Assembly: GCA_002291495.1 (NCBI GenBank)
Contig: DBAE01000139.1
Span: 52,487-61,419, forward strand
Direction of reading: 5' to 3'
Length of the DNA: 8,933 nucleotides
Source of the DNA: Bacteriovoracaceae bacterium UBA1018
GTDB lineage: Bacteria > Bdellovibrionota > UBA1018
A program made the translations under genes and the position numbers. The notes beneath the pieces are model-generated. The model worked only from the letters and a program-made list of their open reading frames with translations. It made no database searches and was not told the origin of the DNA. Of the stretch, positions 1 through 6,572 are shown in pieces (the first letter of the stretch is position 1; each line of letters begins with the position of its first letter).

Positions 1-2
1 GT

Positions 3-380
3 CGTGATCTTACTTTAATTGAGAAGAAAGCGATTCGGATGAATCCCAATACAAGTCAGTTGGTAGTCTCTCAAATGGACAATTTTCTGGCAGTTGCAAA
101 TGCGTATAAGACTCTTGGAGTTAAGAGTTACGGAATCGATGCAAAACAAAGACTCCTCGCTCAGATCCCAGACCTTCAGAAGCTTGTCGGACCTGAAAAT
201 GCGGTTGAAGAGTATGCGATCTCTGAATACCAAAAAGAGCTCAATAGTTTGGCTGACCGAATTGGACACAGTAAGTTCACAAAGATCGAAGATCAGTATC
301 GAGATTTTCTCGCTGCGGTTCAAGACTTAGAACACACCAATTCTCGTATCAAGGATCGCATCCAAAAAAGATTGCGATAA
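3..380 (+). CDS. Unrecognised helical protein, C-terminal part (5' end cut by window)
   Basis: I do not recognise a family. The reading frame is open from position 3 to the stop at 378-380, so the gene probably starts left of the window. An ATG at 39 would give 113 residues, but it has only a poor, distant purine run (GAGAAG at 21-26) before it, and the 12 codons ahead of it read like normal coding sequence. The visible part is hydrophilic, rich in Lys, Arg, Glu, Asp, Gln and Leu, and has no cysteine, signal peptide or membrane segment. It looks mostly alpha-helical, and the tail from about residue 75 after the ATG is strongly charged and could form a coiled coil. It ends 20 bp before a strong terminator hairpin, so it is the last gene of its transcription unit. 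Function unknown. Confidence 0.6.
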   Translation, partial: RDLTLIEKKAIRMNPNTSQLVVSQMDNFLAVANAYKTLGVKSYGIDAKQRLLAQIPDLQKLVGPENAVEEYAISEYQKELNSLADRIGHSKFTKIEDQYRDFLAAVQDLEHTNSRIKDRIQKRLR

Positions 381-400
381 TTGACTCAGATATATAACGA

Positions 401-445
401 AAAAGGGGACTCTCAATTATTTGAGAGTCCCCTTTTCTTTTTTTT
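401..445. terminator. Bidirectional rho-independent terminator between convergent genes
   Basis: A perfect 16-bp inverted repeat, AAAAGGGGACTCTCAA (401-416) and TTGAGAGTCCCCTTTT (421-436), is separated by a TTAT loop (417-420). On the + strand it is followed by C and eight T residues (438-445), a classic intrinsic terminator for the gene ending at 380. On the - strand the AAAA end of the stem supplies the T tract for the gene whose stop is at 461, 16 bp away. One hairpin can therefore serve both converging genes. Confidence 0.93.
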
Positions 446-460
446 AGCTGAAACAGTTTC

Positions 461-1840
461 TTATCGTTGATTGCCCATATCACAACTTCCACCGCCGCCT
501 CCGGTCGGTTTATAATTGCCGCCGGATTTACAGCAATAATAATGGCCTACATCGTTCTTAAATGATTCACACGGATCGGCAGGTGGAGGGGTCGCGCAGT
601 TTGACGCCGCATAAGAGCATACTGCATTGACGGCAAAGTATACGGACATACCTCTAATCGTTGTACATTTTTCTTGGCGTCCACCGTCTCCAGTTACCGT
701 GACGATCGTCTTGACTTCGCGCCCTGTCGAAGAGAGACCAGTCATCGTATAAGGAGCCACTTTAACAACGTTTGCACGGTCTCCGTTTTGGTGGGTTCCA
801 GTTCCTGCCGAGTTGAACGTATAGTCAGCTTCGTCGTCGACACGATTTTTACAGTTACCATTATTGTTATTCGCATCCACACGTTTCAAGTGGAACCGAA
901 CCGAGGTCATTTTGGTATCCGTTGGATCGAGTTTCAAACTGATCGCGTTGCTGCCACAGATAAAATCCTTAACGGATTTAAGATTGGCTTCCTGTCTCAT
1001 GTCAGCGAGGAAAATAGGATACTTATATGTAGCAGTATCACCTTCTCCCTTGAGTAACGCGTTATTCATAGTCTCTGTCGTATAGATCGCAGGAGTAGTT
1101 GTCTTAACTTCGTTTCTGATCGCACCATTTGGGCCTTCGCATTCTGGAACTAAATGACATCCAGAACCCATATTTTGAGCCGCAAGCATTGCATCTGCGC
1201 ATTTTGGGTCTACGCAGGCAGCTGGTGCGATTCCGAGGCGACAATCCACTTCGTTCGACAACTTCTTACCCTCCGCACATTGACATTCTGGAGGTAGATC
1301 GCCACCGCCGTTGCTCCCACCTTGCACGCATTCTACGGTACCATCAGCTTTAATGCGACCAACGGTAGTACCTTCAGGACATGCGTTTGATGATTGATTT
1401 AGGCGGGTGTTAAATGCCACCGCAGTGTTTGCAGTGTTTTGTGCGGCAGTAGCCGTATTTTGCGCAGTAACAACGTCATTTCTTAACTTGTCTTGGCAAG
1501 TCCAAGCCATGCTACCATCAGGATTGTTCCCTGTATAAATCGGAAAGCGATCGGCGCCGCAGTCTGCAGTCGCAGCCATGATTGAATTTCTTAATGGGTC
1601 TGCTTCGCACACAGGAAAGCCTTGTACGTAAGTGACACGTTGTTCAGGAGTACAAAGTGTAGATGTTGCTTGGGTGGATAATGAGGCCGGAGGTATGAAT
1701 GCTGGAATCTCAGTAGAACCCCCGCGATTGATATGCCCCACGGGCGCAATCTGCATAGTACGCCGTGCTGCATTCTGCGCCCAAGCAGAATTAGCTCCTA
1801 TCACCCCAATTAACCCCAAACAATAGATGAGCTTTTTCAT
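461..1840 (-). CDS. Exported cysteine-rich protein, possible surface fibre or pilus-associated protein
   Basis: The 459-residue protein starts with a clear Sec signal peptide: MKK, a hydrophobic core, and a likely signal peptidase I site after A21 (AWA|QN). The mature part holds 22 cysteines, an even number that suits disulfide bonding outside the cytoplasm. Seen in order: a Pro/Ser/Thr-rich stretch (about 40-60); three Cys-to-Cys modules, C63-C78, C94-C115 and C154-C171, the last two with an internal DG (as in KADGTVEC); between the second and third, an Ala/Asn/Thr heptad-like stretch with two AQNTA copies (126-137), which may form a short coiled coil; a Gly-rich linker and Cys cluster (172-235); a polar domain (about 245-408) that looks beta-rich; and a Cys/Pro/Gly-rich tail with CC at 436-437 and GGGGG near 447-451. 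The C-x(n)-DG-x(n)-C pattern resembles modules in tail-fibre and adhesin-like proteins, but this is resemblance by eye. The ATG at 1840 is chosen because it gives the signal peptide; there is no good Shine-Dalgarno. It is divergent from the prepilin-like gene. Exact function unknown. Confidence 0.85.
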   Translation of the reverse strand: MKKLIYCLGLIGVIGANSAWAQNAARRTMQIAPVGHINRGGSTEIPAFIPPASLSTQATSTLCTPEQRVTYVQGFPVCEADPLRNSIMAATADCGADRFPIYTGNNPDGSMAWTCQDKLRNDVVTAQNTATAAQNTANTAVAFNTRLNQSSNACPEGTTVGRIKADGTVECVQGGSNGGGDLPPECQCAEGKKLSNEVDCRLGIAPAACVDPKCADAMLAAQNMGSGCHLVPECEGPNGAIRNEVKTTTPAIYTTETMNNALLKGEGDTATYKYPIFLADMRQEANLKSVKDFICGSNAISLKLDPTDTKMTSVRFHLKRVDANNNNGNCKNRVDDEADYTFNSAGTGTHQNGDRANVVKVAPYTMTGLSSTGREVKTIVTVTGDGGRQEKCTTIRGMSVYFAVNAVCSYAASNCATPPPADPCESFKNDVGHYYCCKSGGNYKPTGGGGGSCDMGNQR

Positions 1841-1981
1841 ATAGTATTAGTTTAACTGGGTTATTTTAAATAGCAAATATTTTAAATATTTCTTTAATAT
1901 TCATTACTTGGGTATTAAGTGGACAAGTGTTTAAAGGATAAACATTTAAAATTTAAAAATTCGGTTATACTTGACTTTAAT
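1841..1981. promoter_or_regulatory. AT-rich divergent intergenic region
   Basis: This 141-bp stretch between the start of the exported Cys-rich gene (-) and the chosen start of the prepilin-like gene (+) is markedly richer in A and T than the genes on either side. It must hold the promoters for both. It contains the direct repeat AAATATTT at 1875-1882 and 1884-1891 and several TTTAAA/ATTTAAAA runs (1864-1870, 1944-1959). I found no convincing -35/-10 pair and no GG-N10-GC sigma-54 site on either strand. If the GTG at 1919 were the true start of the + gene, the region would shrink to 78 bp. Confidence 0.5.
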
Positions 1982-2731
1982 ATGCATCGAAACGGGGCGA
2001 ATCGTAAAGTCATTCAGTCTGGAGTAAATTTCACTCAGAGAGTGTATAACTTTCTTCTTCGAGAGCAATCTGGTTTCTCGCTGATCGAGTTGATGGTCGT
2101 TGCCGTAGTGGGACTTGCGATCGCATTAGGTTTGTCAGCAATGTTTTCAGATCAGGCTCGAATGACTAAACGTAATAAAATCAATTCTTCGATCGCATCT
2201 CTTGACCAGCGACTTCGCGCCTATGAGTTAAGTATTCAAGCATTCAACAACTCAACCCTTCCTGCCCATCGGACAGCTCCGGGCAACAACTTATTGAGTA
2301 GATGCATTAGGCTTGCAGAATGTACGGCAGCAACACCGCAAAATCCGCAGTGGGCAGCAAACTGCGATCCGAATACCCATCCGCAGTTCGACTGCCGCGC
2401 TAATGTAGATAACGCAATTGGGTTTCAAGGATTTCCTCCAGCCGGAGGTCTAGGGCCTTACGCCGGGTTCGAGATGGATCTCTATTTGTCTGAACAAGCA
2501 AATTCTTTAGTAACCGGGTTCTATTCTGAAAACCTCACCCGATGTACGCAAGCTGCGCCATCGATACAAGATTGCCCCTATGAGGTTCGCGCTGCGGCTA
2601 TCGTTCGTTGTAATACCGGGCCAAATGATGCTCCAACTCCGATGAACACTCCTGTGGGTGTAGGTGGTATGTGCCGATTCCCAGCAGGGACCGGTATGGC
2701 GATCGTCCATCGAATCACCAATCGCCAGTAA
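1982..2731 (+). CDS. Prepilin-like protein (type IV pilin / pseudopilin N-terminus), cysteine-rich
   Basis: From the ATG at 1982 the product has 249 residues. It carries the prepilin peptidase and N-methylation motif SG|FSLIELMV: cleavage after G31, Phe as the new first residue and the conserved Glu at mature +5 (E36). A hydrophobic helix of about 20 residues follows (to about residue 54), as in type IV pilins and type II secretion pseudopilins. The head has eight cysteines and many Pro, Asn and Ala residues, with no recognised domain; its size is larger than a typical major pilin, so a minor pilin or pseudopilin is more likely. The start is uncertain: GTG 1919 gives a 52-residue leader that runs through AT-rich sequence, ATG 1982 gives 31, and GTG 2042 gives 11, the most typical leader length. 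None has a strong Shine-Dalgarno. The gene converges with the response regulator, only 14 bp away, and is divergent from the exported Cys-rich gene, which suggests the two products may act at the same place. Confidence 0.85.
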   Translation: MHRNGANRKVIQSGVNFTQRVYNFLLREQSGFSLIELMVVAVVGLAIALGLSAMFSDQARMTKRNKINSSIASLDQRLRAYELSIQAFNNSTLPAHRTAPGNNLLSRCIRLAECTAATPQNPQWAANCDPNTHPQFDCRANVDNAIGFQGFPPAGGLGPYAGFEMDLYLSEQANSLVTGFYSENLTRCTQAAPSIQDCPYEVRAAAIVRCNTGPNDAPTPMNTPVGVGGMCRFPAGTGMAIVHRITNRQ

Positions 2732-2745
2732 TCTAATCTGTAACT

Positions 2746-4257
2746 TTATCCGTGATGATCTTCACCATCTTGATCGACGTTGCCATACTCGGCAGGGTTA
2801 ATTCCGTACTTACGGATCTTGCGCAGAAGAGTATTCTTCGGGATGCCCGCATGAGCAACGGTCTGGTTGATCCGACCATTAAAGCGTCTTAACGCTTCTA
2901 CGATAAAGTTACGCTCAAACCGTTCCTTCTGATCGTGAAAGTCGATCACTTGAAGGCCCGGACCCGTGCCTGCATTGATCACCGGGGTAGATGTTGAAAC
3001 AGGGGTTACAGTGATTCGGTCCGCCGATTTAGGCTGTAGAGGTTCAGGCAAAGAACCAAGAGTGATTTGGTTTGAGCTCTCCATGACAAACGATCGCTCA
3101 ATGATGTTCTGAAGTTCACGAATGTTTCCGGGCCATGCATAGCTTTTTAGAGCCATAAGAGCATCTTCTCGAATCGAATTGATCTCTGTACGAGTTCCGA
3201 CTCGATCGTGAAGCGAATTAAATTTTTCGATAAAATGTTCTACAAGCTTTGGGATGTCATCGATACGTTCGCGAAGTGGCGGTAGCTCGATCGGCATGAC
3301 ATTGAGTCTGTAAAACAGATCTTGTCTGAACTGACCGCTTTGGATCATTTCCTCAAGATTGCGGTTTGTGGCCGCAATGATTCTCACGTCACATTTGATC
3401 TCTCGGTTTGAACCAATTGGAGTAAACTTTTTTTCTTGGAGTACGCGTAAAAGTTTAACCTGCATAGCCGGGCTGATGTCGCCGATCTCATCTAAGAATA
3501 GCGTGCCACCTTCAGCATACTGAAATTTTCCAATATGGCGTTGATCAGCTCCAGTGAAAGCACCCTTTTCATGACCGAAAAATTCGCTCTCAATGAGACT
3601 TTCTGGGATCGCTCCACAGTTGACAGCAACAAATGCTTTTTCTTTGCGACTTGAGTTGAAATGAATCGCACGAGCGACAAGCTCCTTACCGGTTCCGTTT
3701 TCACCGCGGATCAGGACGCTGGTATTAACTTGACCCAATCTTGAGATGATCTGAAATACCGAACGCATCTGCTGTGAGTGGCCGATGAACTGCTCACCTT
3801 CGGAGATCGTCATCTTAGGCGAAGAGAGTTCCATTTCACGAGCAAGGCTTTGAGCTTCGCTTGCTTTGATGATGAGTTCTTCTAGGTCGGTTTGTTGGAC
3901 AGGTTTTTCGATATAGTTGTATGCGCCCTCTCGCATTGCCTCGACGGCATCTCGAATATTGCCGTGGGCAGTAATCACCAGGACCAAAATGGAAGGGTCA
4001 AATATTCGCAGCTCTTTCAGAACTTCGAGTCCTGAAATATCGGGCATGTTGACGTCCAGAAGTACGAGATGAATTGAGCTCTGGTTGTCTAAACCACGTG
4101 AACGGACCATTTCGAGAGCTTCAGTTCCATTCTTTGCCTCGAGGACGCGATGATTCATAGAGATCAATACTTGCGAGAGCGACTCTCTGAGTTCTCGCTC
4201 GTCATCAACAACCAAGATATTGAGTTTGCGGTGATTTGGGGTGCTTACTTCAATCAT
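2746..4257 (-). CDS. Sigma-54-dependent response regulator, NtrC family (REC-AAA+-Fis HTH)
   Basis: The 503-residue protein has three domains. Receiver (about 12-125): acidic pair D18/D19, phosphoacceptor D68 in LLDVNMPD, T96 and K118. AAA+ activator (about 157-390): Walker A GENGTGKE (185-192), the sigma-54-contacting loop GAFTGA (232-237), Walker B LFLDE (253-257), sensor I AATN, arginine-finger region FRQDLFYRL (310-318) and sensor II WPGNIRELQN (375-384). A Ser/Thr/Pro-rich linker of about 45 residues follows, then a Fis-type helix-turn-helix (about 448-488, with RINQTVAHAGIPKNTLLRKI). All key residues are present, so it should be an active, phosphorylation-controlled ATPase that opens sigma-54 promoters. 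The ATG at 4257 is preferred because AGG lies 9 bp upstream; a TTG at 4293 would add 12 residues but lacks a ribosome site. The gene follows the CHASE2 kinase gene after 39 bp on the same strand, so the kinase is its likely partner. It could be a PilR equivalent given nearby pilus genes, but family members look alike and targets cannot be read from sequence. Confidence 0.95.
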   Translation of the reverse strand: MIEVSTPNHRKLNILVVDDERELRESLSQVLISMNHRVLEAKNGTEALEMVRSRGLDNQSSIHLVLLDVNMPDISGLEVLKELRIFDPSILVLVITAHGNIRDAVEAMREGAYNYIEKPVQQTDLEELIIKASEAQSLAREMELSSPKMTISEGEQFIGHSQQMRSVFQIISRLGQVNTSVLIRGENGTGKELVARAIHFNSSRKEKAFVAVNCGAIPESLIESEFFGHEKGAFTGADQRHIGKFQYAEGGTLFLDEIGDISPAMQVKLLRVLQEKKFTPIGSNREIKCDVRIIAATNRNLEEMIQSGQFRQDLFYRLNVMPIELPPLRERIDDIPKLVEHFIEKFNSLHDRVGTRTEINSIREDALMALKSYAWPGNIRELQNIIERSFVMESSNQITLGSLPEPLQPKSADRITVTPVSTSTPVINAGTGPGLQVIDFHDQKERFERNFIVEALRRFNGRINQTVAHAGIPKNTLLRKIRKYGINPAEYGNVDQDGEDHHG

Positions 4258-4296
4258 CGGGTCAAACCTATCTAAAATCAGCAAATTACTCAACCG

Positions 4297-6207
4297 CTAG
4301 CTGAGCAAGGACTCGCTCTCGCCGCCTGTCAGAGGGAGGGTAAAAGTAAAGACGGTGCCTTTGCCTACCTGCGATTTAAGGCGGATACTGCCGCCGTGGA
4401 GCTCTATAAAGTACTTAGAGAGATACAGACCTAGCCCAGTCCCTTTGACCTGTTCGTGGAGGGGTTTCATAAAACGGTTATATTTTTGAAACATGAGCGG
4501 CAGCTGGTCTTGGGGGATGCCAGGGCCAAAGTCCTCAACATCGACGCGCACAAAACCATCCTCTTCCTTTGATCGCACGATAATCTTTGAGTCCTGGGGA
4601 CTATATTTTATCGCGTTGTCGACGAGGTTAGTGAGCACCTGACGGATGAGATCTTCGTCACATTCGACAGAGAAGAGCGGTTCTAGGTTTTGTTCAAAGG
4701 TAATATTTTTCGGCTGAGCTAGCGATCGAAGTCTCTTAACGACTTGCTCAATAATACGATTGATGTCGTTTGATTTCTTATTGAGGATCACTTTTTGAGA
4801 TTCAATCCTCGATAGATTGAGAACGCTACTGATGTAACGTTTGAGTTCGTTATTGCTGTTTTCGATCGACTCCAGATGTTCGATTAGCGGGGTTTGCTGA
4901 TCTTCAGAGAGTTTAGATTCGCGGCGGATTCTTTCAACAACAGCCTGAATCTTTGCAACTGGCGTTTTTAGGTCATGGCTGACCAGGGATAGAAAGTTAG
5001 ATTTCATTTGCTCGAGTTCTTTCGAAAACTGAGCTTGCTTAAGAGCACGCCACTGTTGGTTTTCTTGGAATGCTTGGCGATAACCGGTAAAAACAAGATA
5101 CGAAATCAAAACCGATGCGCCTATATTTGCCGTAGGAATATAGATGTTCAGCTGAAACAAGATCTGAATCACACCTAATATGACAAATAAACCTGTTCCG
5201 GTGATGGCAAGCACACTTTGCATGACCGGATAATAGATAATGTAAAACGCAGTCAGTGAAATCATCAACAACATGATGGCAGCTTGCGCAACCATCGAGA
5301 TGCTGTGAAAAAACTTAGGTGCGACCAGCATGTGGATTTCATTTGCAATGAGCTCGGCACGCGACATCTCCCCAAGAGGTGTGCGAAATGTTGTCGTATT
5401 GAGTGCTTCATCTTGGCTTCGAGACTTTTCTTGTCGACTAATGAGTAAGATTTTACCCGCGAGGTCTGTGCAAGCAGATTTTCGGTTAATGTCGATGAGC
5501 CGACAAGTCGGGAAGGTGCCTGAGGGTCCTAGGTAATTCATCAGTATAGGTTCTTCACCCAGTTGCTGAATCGGGGCAGGCATCTCGCCAGGAGCCTTGA
5601 CGAGAGAGGAGGTCACCCAACTCAGCGAGTATCTCTTCTTTCGGTAAAAACTGGCATGCTGAACTGTGCCGTCTAGTCCAATAGTGACATTATTAAATCC
5701 AGCCTGTGTGGATAGGAGTCGAGAAACGCGCCGGTAGTTTCCTTCAGAATCAAACTGAGAGCTCCAGACTATCTTTGGATTTCTGGATAAGATTTCGATG
5801 CCTGGATCAGAAAGTGAGTCGATCACCTCATTTGGAATGTACCAGGTCACAGCGACTGCTGCGGGGTTATGTCCTAAGAGGATCTGAAAAGTTTCACGAA
5901 AGACGTTGGGATCCCAAAAGTAAACATCTCGTAATCCAGCATATCGATCTGCTTTGGACGTCGCCGGAGCAGATTCAGACTCGCTCTTCCATGGCTCACC
6001 TCTGGAGTCGACATTTCTTGAATATCGCGATTTGAGAATCTTAAAGTCCTGAGGAGTGACTTCTAAGATGACAATATTAGTGGACTCGTTCTGTTTTCCT
6101 CGAAACTCGACGCGCTTAGAAAAGATCCGGCTTTCAAGCTCTCTAAGTGGAATTAGAGAGAGTAGAAAGCAAATCAGGATTCTAATTAAAAAAGCATGGG
6201 TTTTCAT
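4297..6207 (-). CDS. CHASE2-domain sensor histidine kinase
   Basis: This 636-residue inner-membrane kinase begins with a membrane helix (about 5-21), followed by an extracytoplasmic CHASE2-like sensor region (about 30-300) with the family's typical ending GKILLIS...TPLGEM...ELIANEIHMLV (about 251-295). Three closely spaced membrane helices follow (about 303-325, 330-352, 355-376), the standard CHASE2 arrangement. The cytoplasmic part has a coiled linker, the H box SHDLKTP with phosphorylated H411, the N box NLVDNAIKYSP (N527, N531), G1 DFGPGIP (559-565), the F box LPLMFQKYNRF and G2 GTGLGLYLSK (589-598). No PAS, GAF or receiver domain is present. The sensor part has an extra hydrophilic stretch (about 58-92) rich in Ser, Arg, Lys and Glu, close to its start. 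The ATG at 6207 gives a good first membrane helix; the ribosome site is weak. The signal is unknown. It is the first gene of an operon with the response regulator and should phosphorylate it. Confidence 0.95.
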   Translation of the reverse strand: MKTHAFLIRILICFLLSLIPLRELESRIFSKRVEFRGKQNESTNIVILEVTPQDFKILKSRYSRNVDSRGEPWKSESESAPATSKADRYAGLRDVYFWDPNVFRETFQILLGHNPAAVAVTWYIPNEVIDSLSDPGIEILSRNPKIVWSSQFDSEGNYRRVSRLLSTQAGFNNVTIGLDGTVQHASFYRKKRYSLSWVTSSLVKAPGEMPAPIQQLGEEPILMNYLGPSGTFPTCRLIDINRKSACTDLAGKILLISRQEKSRSQDEALNTTTFRTPLGEMSRAELIANEIHMLVAPKFFHSISMVAQAAIMLLMISLTAFYIIYYPVMQSVLAITGTGLFVILGVIQILFQLNIYIPTANIGASVLISYLVFTGYRQAFQENQQWRALKQAQFSKELEQMKSNFLSLVSHDLKTPVAKIQAVVERIRRESKLSEDQQTPLIEHLESIENSNNELKRYISSVLNLSRIESQKVILNKKSNDINRIIEQVVKRLRSLAQPKNITFEQNLEPLFSVECDEDLIRQVLTNLVDNAIKYSPQDSKIIVRSKEEDGFVRVDVEDFGPGIPQDQLPLMFQKYNRFMKPLHEQVKGTGLGLYLSKYFIELHGGSIRLKSQVGKGTVFTFTLPLTGGESESLLS

Positions 6208-6220
6208 ACGTTTTCTAGTT

Positions 6221-6226
6221 AAGGTG
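6221..6226 (+). promoter_or_regulatory. Ribosome binding site of the YkgJ-like gene
   Basis: AAGGTG lies 7 bp before the ATG at 6234, one base from the AAGGAG consensus. It supports that start. It sits inside the 26-bp gap between two divergent genes. Confidence 0.65.
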
Positions 6227-6233
6227 TCCCCAA

Positions 6234-6572
6234 ATGAACTTGAACGCTTGGTACGGCCAGAAAGTAACAGAACGGAGTTTTTTAGGCCAATTTCTTAGAA
6301 AACTTCGACGTTTTTACCTCGGGACCTTTCGGCAAGACTATATTGCACAATCGATTGCGACTAATCGCCAAGGCGATTGTCATCGCTGCGGACTTTGTTG
6401 TGAGTTAATCTATAAATGCCCTTTCTTGGGCCGCGATGGTCAAAATCTCCCTTATTGTCGGATCTATGGAGATTTGCGTCCTGCCAACTGCCGCAACTAT
6501 CCTTTTGATGCGATCGACTCCGAGATAGATACCTGTGGATACGTGTTCAATGGAAATCTTCAAAGGAATTAA
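6234..6572 (+). CDS. YkgJ-like cysteine-cluster protein (putative metal-binding)
   Basis: The 112-residue cytoplasmic protein has the C-x2-C-x2-CC cluster (C49, C52, C55, C56 in CHRCGLCC), then C62, C75 in YCRIYGDLRP, C86 in NCRNYP and C101. This order matches the YkgJ/UPF0153 type of small proteins, thought to bind zinc or an iron-sulfur cluster; the biochemical role is not established. The first 45 residues are basic and carry no clear domain. The start at 6234 is supported by AAGGTG at the right spacing. The stop lies 23 bp inside ribF, so the two genes are very likely translationally coupled and in one operon. Its upstream neighbour is the divergent kinase gene, only 26 bp away, so its promoter must overlap that coding sequence. 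Confidence 0.85.
   Translation: MNLNAWYGQKVTERSFLGQFLRKLRRFYLGTFRQDYIAQSIATNRQGDCHRCGLCCELIYKCPFLGRDGQNLPYCRIYGDLRPANCRNYPFDAIDSEIDTCGYVFNGNLQRN

Noticed and set aside
674..1057. Open frame of 127 codons on the + strand inside the exported Cys-rich gene
   Set aside because: It is antisense to a gene with a clear signal peptide; the translation looks random and has no supporting start signal.
1858..1874. Possible sigma-54 site TGGG...TAGC in the divergent intergenic region
   Set aside because: The GG to GC spacing is 12 bases or more rather than 10, and the flanking bases do not match the -24/-12 consensus.
1971..1976. TTGACT as a -35 box before the prepilin-like gene
   Set aside because: No -10-like hexamer lies 16-18 bp downstream; that stretch is GC-rich (GGGGCG) and falls after the preferred start codon.
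5706..6035. Open frame of 109 codons on the + strand inside the kinase gene
   Set aside because: It lies wholly antisense to a gene with all histidine kinase motifs; its product has no recognisable features and no ribosome site was seen.
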